From: SIG440 sp045587485
Lineage (GTDB): Bacteria > Bacillota > Clostridia > Monoglobales > Monoglobaceae
Length of the DNA stretch: 7,941 nucleotides
Assembly: GCA_045587485.1 (NCBI GenBank)
Contig: JAZNCI010000047.1
Location: 1 to 7,941 of the forward strand
Reading direction: 5' to 3'
Shown: piece after piece, positions 5,788 to 7,941 of the stretch
How positions within the stretch are numbered: position 1 is the stretch's first letter
How the letters are laid out: the number at the start of each line of letters is the position of its first letter
Translations under genes and position numbers: made by a program
Notes under the pieces: generated by a model
What the model saw: the letters and a program-made list of their open reading frames with translations, nothing else
Told to the model about the DNA's origin: nothing
Databases searched by the model: none

Positions 5788-6990
5788 GCAATTATTGTTC
5801 AGAAGTTTGGCGGCAGTTCTGTTGCAGATGCAGCCAAAGTAAACAACGTTGCAAGTCGTGTTGTTGATACTTATCGTGAAGGAAACTCCGTTGTTGTGGT
5901 TGTTTCCGCACAGGGCGACACAACCGATGACCTTATTGACAAGGCTTACGAAATTAACTCTTCACCATCAAAGCGTGAAATGGATATGCTTCTTTCATCC
6001 GGTGAGCAGATATCAATTGCGCTTCTCGCAATGGCAATTGAGAAAATCGGCGCTCCCGTTATCTCTCTCACGGGCTGGCAGGCAGGATTTCAGACAAACA
6101 GTTCCGCGGGCAATGCCCGTATCAATAAAATTGATACAGAAAGAATTCTGGCAGAGCTCGACCAAAAGAAAATTGTTATTGTTGCAGGGTTTCAGGGTGT
6201 TGACAAATACGACAACATCACCACCTTGGGTCGTGGCGGAAGTGATACATCGGCAGTAGCAATTGCTGCGGCAATACACGCAGATAAATGCGAAATATAC
6301 ACAGACGTTGACGGTGTTTATACCGCTGACCCACGTATTGTAAAGACAGCAAAAAAACTTGACGAAATTACTTATGATGAAATGCTTGACCTTGCAAGTC
6401 TTGGTGCAAATGTGCTCCATAACCGTTCGGTTGAAATGGCTAAAAAATACGGTGTAAAGCTTGAGGTTAAATCCAGTTTCGAAAAAATTGATGGAACAAT
6501 TGTTAAGGAGGCGGTTTCCGTGGAAAAAATGTTAATCAGAGGCGTTGCTCGTGATAATGATGTAGCACGTATTGCAATTATCGGTCTTGAAGATAGGCCC
6601 GGCATTGCGTTCAAGGTATTCTCACTGCTTGCAAATAAGCACATAAATGTTGACGTAATTCTCCAGTCAATCGGCAGAGAAGGTAAAAAGGATATTTCCT
6701 TCACCGTTACAAAAAATCATCTTAATGAGGCAATTGCGCTTCTTGAATCTGAAAAAAATGCTCTTTGCTATGAAGAAATTTCACACAGAGAAGATATCAG
6801 TAAGGTTTCAATTGTTGGTGCCGGTATGGTTAACAACCCCGGTGTTGCAGCAAAAATGTTCGAGGCACTTTATGAGGCAAACATCAACATCCATATGATC
6901 TCAACATCTGAAACAAAAATCTCTGTTCTTGTGAATGTTGCAAACGCGGAAAAAGCTGTTCAGGCAATTCATGATAAGTTTATTGTTTAA
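5785..6990 (+). CDS. lysC: Aspartokinase with two C-terminal ACT domains
   Basis: Phosphorylates L-aspartate to 4-phospho-L-aspartate with ATP, the first step towards lysine, threonine, methionine and diaminopimelate. Its 401 residues match the B. subtilis LysC class. The amino-acid-kinase domain (about 1-235) carries QKFGGSSVAD (6-15), VVSAQGDTTDDL (39-50), LLSSGEQIS (69-77), TTLGRGGSDTSAVA (146-159) and EIYTDVDGVYTADPR (170-184). Two ACT domains follow: RIAIIGLEDRPGIAFKVF starts the first near 262 and KVSIVGAGMVNNPGVAAKMF the second near 340; these normally bind lysine and/or threonine. Which effector applies cannot be read from sequence alone. It is the last gene of hom-thrB-lysC, ends in tandem TAA TAA and is followed by a strong hairpin terminator. 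An internal ribosome binding site at 6505 probably directs a separate regulatory subunit. No lysine riboswitch or T-box is seen in front of it. Confidence 0.95.
   Translation: MAIIVQKFGGSSVADAAKVNNVASRVVDTYREGNSVVVVVSAQGDTTDDLIDKAYEINSSPSKREMDMLLSSGEQISIALLAMAIEKIGAPVISLTGWQAGFQTNSSAGNARINKIDTERILAELDQKKIVIVAGFQGVDKYDNITTLGRGGSDTSAVAIAAAIHADKCEIYTDVDGVYTADPRIVKTAKKLDEITYDEMLDLASLGANVLHNRSVEMAKKYGVKLEVKSSFEKIDGTIVKEAVSVEKMLIRGVARDNDVARIAIIGLEDRPGIAFKVFSLLANKHINVDVILQSIGREGKKDISFTVTKNHLNEAIALLESEKNALCYEEISHREDISKVSIVGAGMVNNPGVAAKMFEALYEANINIHMISTSETKISVLVNVANAEKAVQAIHDKFIV
6505..6522 (+). promoter_or_regulatory. Internal ribosome binding site and GTG start for an aspartokinase beta subunit
   Basis: Inside lysC, a perfect AAGGAGG (6505-6511) lies 8 nt before a GTG (6520-6522) that is in frame with lysC at codon 246. 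Translation from it would give a 156-residue protein (6520-6990) beginning at the end of the kinase domain and holding both ACT domains. In B. subtilis aspartokinase II and in Corynebacterium LysC, an in-frame internal start near the same point yields the beta subunit of an alpha2beta2 enzyme. An ATG at 6529 is also in frame but is 17 nt from the Shine-Dalgarno. Part of the signal is set by the conserved Lys-Glu codons AAG GAG, so coding constraint alone could contribute. Confidence 0.65.
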
Positions 6991-7015
6991 TAAAATTTTG
7001 TATCAAAATGAAGAA

Positions 7016-7052
7016 ATGCGGTAAACTAACAACAGTTTACCGCATCTTTTTT
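7016..7052 (+). terminator. Strong intrinsic terminator after lysC, probably bidirectional
   Basis: A perfect 12-bp stem, ATGCGGTAAACT (7016-7027) with AGTTTACCGCAT (7034-7045), has a 6-nt loop AACAAC, followed by a C and six T (7047-7052). It lies 25 nt after the lysC stop. Read on the minus strand, the hairpin is followed by TTTCTTCATTTT, so it could also end transcription of the small minus-strand ORF that stops at 7057. Confidence 0.92.
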
Positions 7053-7056
7053 GCCA

Positions 7057-7191
7057 TTATGCTTTCCCCAAAATTTTTACTTGTATATCCTCCTGCGTAT
7101 TCAAATTCACCAAAACGGGAGTATATACATTTTTTGAAATTAAAACCAAAAAAACTATGGCAAAAACAATATTCCTTAAACTTTTTATCAT
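7057..7191 (-). CDS. Candidate 44-residue membrane or secreted peptide, unknown function
   Basis: I do not recognise this product. The ORF starts at ATG 7191, with AAGGGAG (7202-7208) 10 nt upstream, and stops with TAA at 7057-7059. The N-terminus MIKSLRN is positively charged, residues 8-19 (IVFAIVFLVLIS) are strongly hydrophobic, and the rest (about 20-44) is polar, with TQEDIQVKILGKA at the end. That is the layout of a single-span membrane protein or a signal-peptide-like small protein. No lipobox is present. It is convergent with lysC, and the lysC hairpin lies directly beyond its stop, so a shared terminator is plausible. I found only weak promoter candidates upstream. The same frame could open further upstream at TTG 7272 (71 residues), but that start has no ribosome binding site. 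Short AT-rich ORFs arise by chance, so confidence is limited. Confidence 0.4.
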   Translation of the reverse strand: MIKSLRNIVFAIVFLVLISKNVYTPVLVNLNTQEDIQVKILGKA

Positions 7192-7251
7192 TGGACCAAT
7201 TCTCCCTTCACTTTTATTTTCCCTCAAAAAAATACCGTTACTCTGCAAAAA

Positions 7252-7272
7252 ATACGGCAACTGATACGGCAA
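7252..7272. repeat. Direct repeat ATACGGCAA with 12-nt period upstream of purC
   Basis: ATACGGCAA occurs at 7252-7260 and again at 7264-7272, separated by CTG, so the copies are one helical turn plus about 1.5 nt apart. A related ATACCGTTA lies at 7232-7240. They sit between the small minus-strand ORF and purC, about 70 nt upstream of the purC -10. Short same-face repeats of this kind can be regulator binding sites. I do not recognise the motif. Confidence 0.4.
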
Positions 7273-7277
7273 TTAAC

Positions 7278-7305
7278 AAAAAAATTAAAAAATTTTAATT
7301 TTTTT
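7278..7305. repeat. All-A/T perfect palindrome upstream of the purC promoter
   Basis: Two 13-nt arms, A7-TT-A4 (7278-7290) and T4-AA-T7 (7293-7305), are perfectly inverted around a central AA. As RNA it would form a weak hairpin with a following T. As DNA the phased A- and T-tracts ending about 35 nt before the purC -10 could act as an UP-like or bent element. It may also insulate purC from transcription of the minus-strand ORF. Confidence 0.45.
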
Positions 7306-7316
7306 TGTAAAAGTAC

Positions 7317-7345
7317 TGTAAATTTGCAGAAAAGTATGGTAAAAT
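7317..7345 (+). promoter_or_regulatory. Extended -10 promoter of purC
   Basis: TG-G-TAAAAT (TG at 7337-7338, -10 at 7340-7345) is a clear extended -10. The -35 position (TGTAAA, 7317-7322, 17-nt spacer) is poor, which extended -10 promoters tolerate, and the upstream A/T tracts may help. Predicted start is near 7352, leaving a leader of about 29 nt, too short for a purine riboswitch. Confidence 0.55.
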
Positions 7346-7380
7346 AAAGTATCTTGTTAATTAAAGAAGGGATTTTGAAA

Positions 7381-7941
7381 ATGGAAAAGATTTATCAAGG
7401 AAAAACAAAAGATGTTTACAAGCTTGAAAACGGCAACGTATTACTGAAATTCAAGGACGATTGCACTGGTAAAGACGGGGTTTTTGACCCGGGCGAAAAT
7501 ACAGTTGGTCTTACCATCGAGGGCATCAGCAAGGCTAATCTCAAAACATCTGTTTACTATTTTGAAATGCTGAAGAAGGCTGGCATCAAGACCCATTATG
7601 TTAATGCTAATCTGGAAGATGCAACAATGGAGGTTCTTCCTGCAACAGTTTTTGGCCACGAGCTTGAAGTTATATGCCGTTTGGTTGCAACCGGAAGCTT
7701 TATCCGCAGATACGGTGAATATATGGAAGACGGAACCGTTTTAGATGGCGGATATGTTGAATGTACCTTTAAGAACGACGAAAAGGGTGACCCGCTGGTT
7801 ACATCCGAAGGCTTGGCTGCTCTTGGCGTTATGTCTCCTGAAATGTTCGAAAGCATGAAGGAACAAACACTTAAAATCACTAAGATAGTTGCTGATGACC
7901 TTAAGACCATCGGTCTTGACCTTTGGGATAAGTCGGGCCAA
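7381..7941 (+). CDS. purC: SAICAR synthetase (phosphoribosylaminoimidazole-succinocarboxamide synthase), 5' part
   Basis: Joins CAIR with L-aspartate, using ATP, to make SAICAR in de novo purine synthesis. The first 187 codons are present and open to the window edge; full PurC proteins are about 235-240 residues. Family motifs are IYQGKTKDVYKL (4-15, nucleotide-binding start), LKFKDD (22-27), ISKANLKTSVYYFEMLKKAGIKTHYV with the N-K-S-like contact region, VICRLVATGSFIRRYGEY (matching the family VVRNVATGS segment), CTFKNDEKGDPLVTSEGLAALG (matching KNDxxGDP) and GLDLWDKSGQ at the edge. The region around residues 30-46 (GKDGVFDPGENTVGLTIEG) differs from the usual GKK-type loop, so this belongs to a divergent branch. 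AAGAAGGGA (7364-7372) lies 8 nt before the ATG. The neighbouring purine genes, if any, lie beyond the window. Confidence 0.9.
   Translation, partial: MEKIYQGKTKDVYKLENGNVLLKFKDDCTGKDGVFDPGENTVGLTIEGISKANLKTSVYYFEMLKKAGIKTHYVNANLEDATMEVLPATVFGHELEVICRLVATGSFIRRYGEYMEDGTVLDGGYVECTFKNDEKGDPLVTSEGLAALGVMSPEMFESMKEQTLKITKIVADDLKTIGLDLWDKSGQ

Noticed and set aside
5849..6259. Plus-strand ORF of 136 residues in another frame of lysC
   Set aside because: It overlaps the kinase motifs of lysC and shows no start signal or family resemblance; it is an out-of-frame shadow.
6013..6420. Minus-strand ORF of 135 residues within lysC
   Set aside because: It is the antisense shadow of a strongly supported aspartokinase frame, rich in Cys and Asn with no ribosome binding site or recognisable motif.
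7192..7272. N-terminal extension of the small minus-strand ORF to a TTG at 7272 (71 residues)
   Set aside because: The sequence before that TTG is pure A/T with no Shine-Dalgarno, whereas the internal ATG at 7191 has a good one.
7008..7298. Plus-strand ORF of 96 residues downstream of lysC
   Set aside because: It starts inside the leader of the lysC terminator and reads through the hairpin. It has no ribosome binding site, is dominated by Lys/Asn/Phe/Tyr from AT-rich DNA and overlaps the better-supported minus-strand small ORF.
7352..7380. Purine riboswitch upstream of purC
   Set aside because: The predicted leader is about 29 nt, far too short for the roughly 70-nt aptamer, and no aptamer-like stems are visible upstream.

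Overview
The window is chromosomal DNA from a low-G+C Gram-positive bacterium, most likely an anaerobic member of the Clostridia (Firmicutes). This is inferred from the AT-rich intergenic DNA, strong AGGAGG-type ribosome binding sites, use of TTG and GTG starts, sigma-A-like promoters (several with extended -10 elements), a PUA-less short ProB, a YerB-like DUF3048 lipoprotein and a GTP-type PEP carboxykinase. I see no phage, transposon, CRISPR, rRNA or tRNA. The content is mainly housekeeping metabolism, and the less ordinary material is in regulation and in the intergenic regions.

Layout. At the left edge, on the minus strand, is the 5' part of a GTP-dependent PEP carboxykinase (1-368), with its own promoter in the 369-554 gap. 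Next, also on the minus strand, is proB (glutamate 5-kinase). No proA lies beside it. A compact divergent promoter region (about 1350-1519) separates proB from a plus-strand pair: a DUF3048 lipoprotein and a DusB-type tRNA-dihydrouridine synthase. That pair ends at an intrinsic terminator whose loop carries the -35 box of the promoter I propose for the next operon.

That operon is hom-thrB-lysC (3656-6990): homoserine dehydrogenase, homoserine kinase (ATGA overlap with hom) and aspartokinase (TTG start with a strong Shine-Dalgarno). It encodes the first step of the aspartate pathway plus the two steps that turn aspartate semialdehyde into O-phosphohomoserine. The asd and thrC genes are not in the window. 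Two regulatory features stand out. The C-terminal ACT domain of Hom looks shortened. lysC contains a perfect internal AAGGAGG placed 8 nt before an in-frame GTG, as expected if a separate regulatory beta subunit is translated from inside the gene, the arrangement known for Bacillus subtilis aspartokinase II.

A strong, probably bidirectional hairpin terminator follows lysC. The gap 6991-7380 holds a candidate 44-residue membrane or secreted peptide on the minus strand with its own ribosome binding site, a 12-nt-period direct repeat, an all-A/T palindrome and an extended -10 promoter for purC. The 5' part of purC (SAICAR synthetase) runs off the right edge. I found no convincing new multi-gene system. 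The best leads are the internal lysC start, the small peptide, the promoter-in-terminator and the dyad over the pckG promoter.
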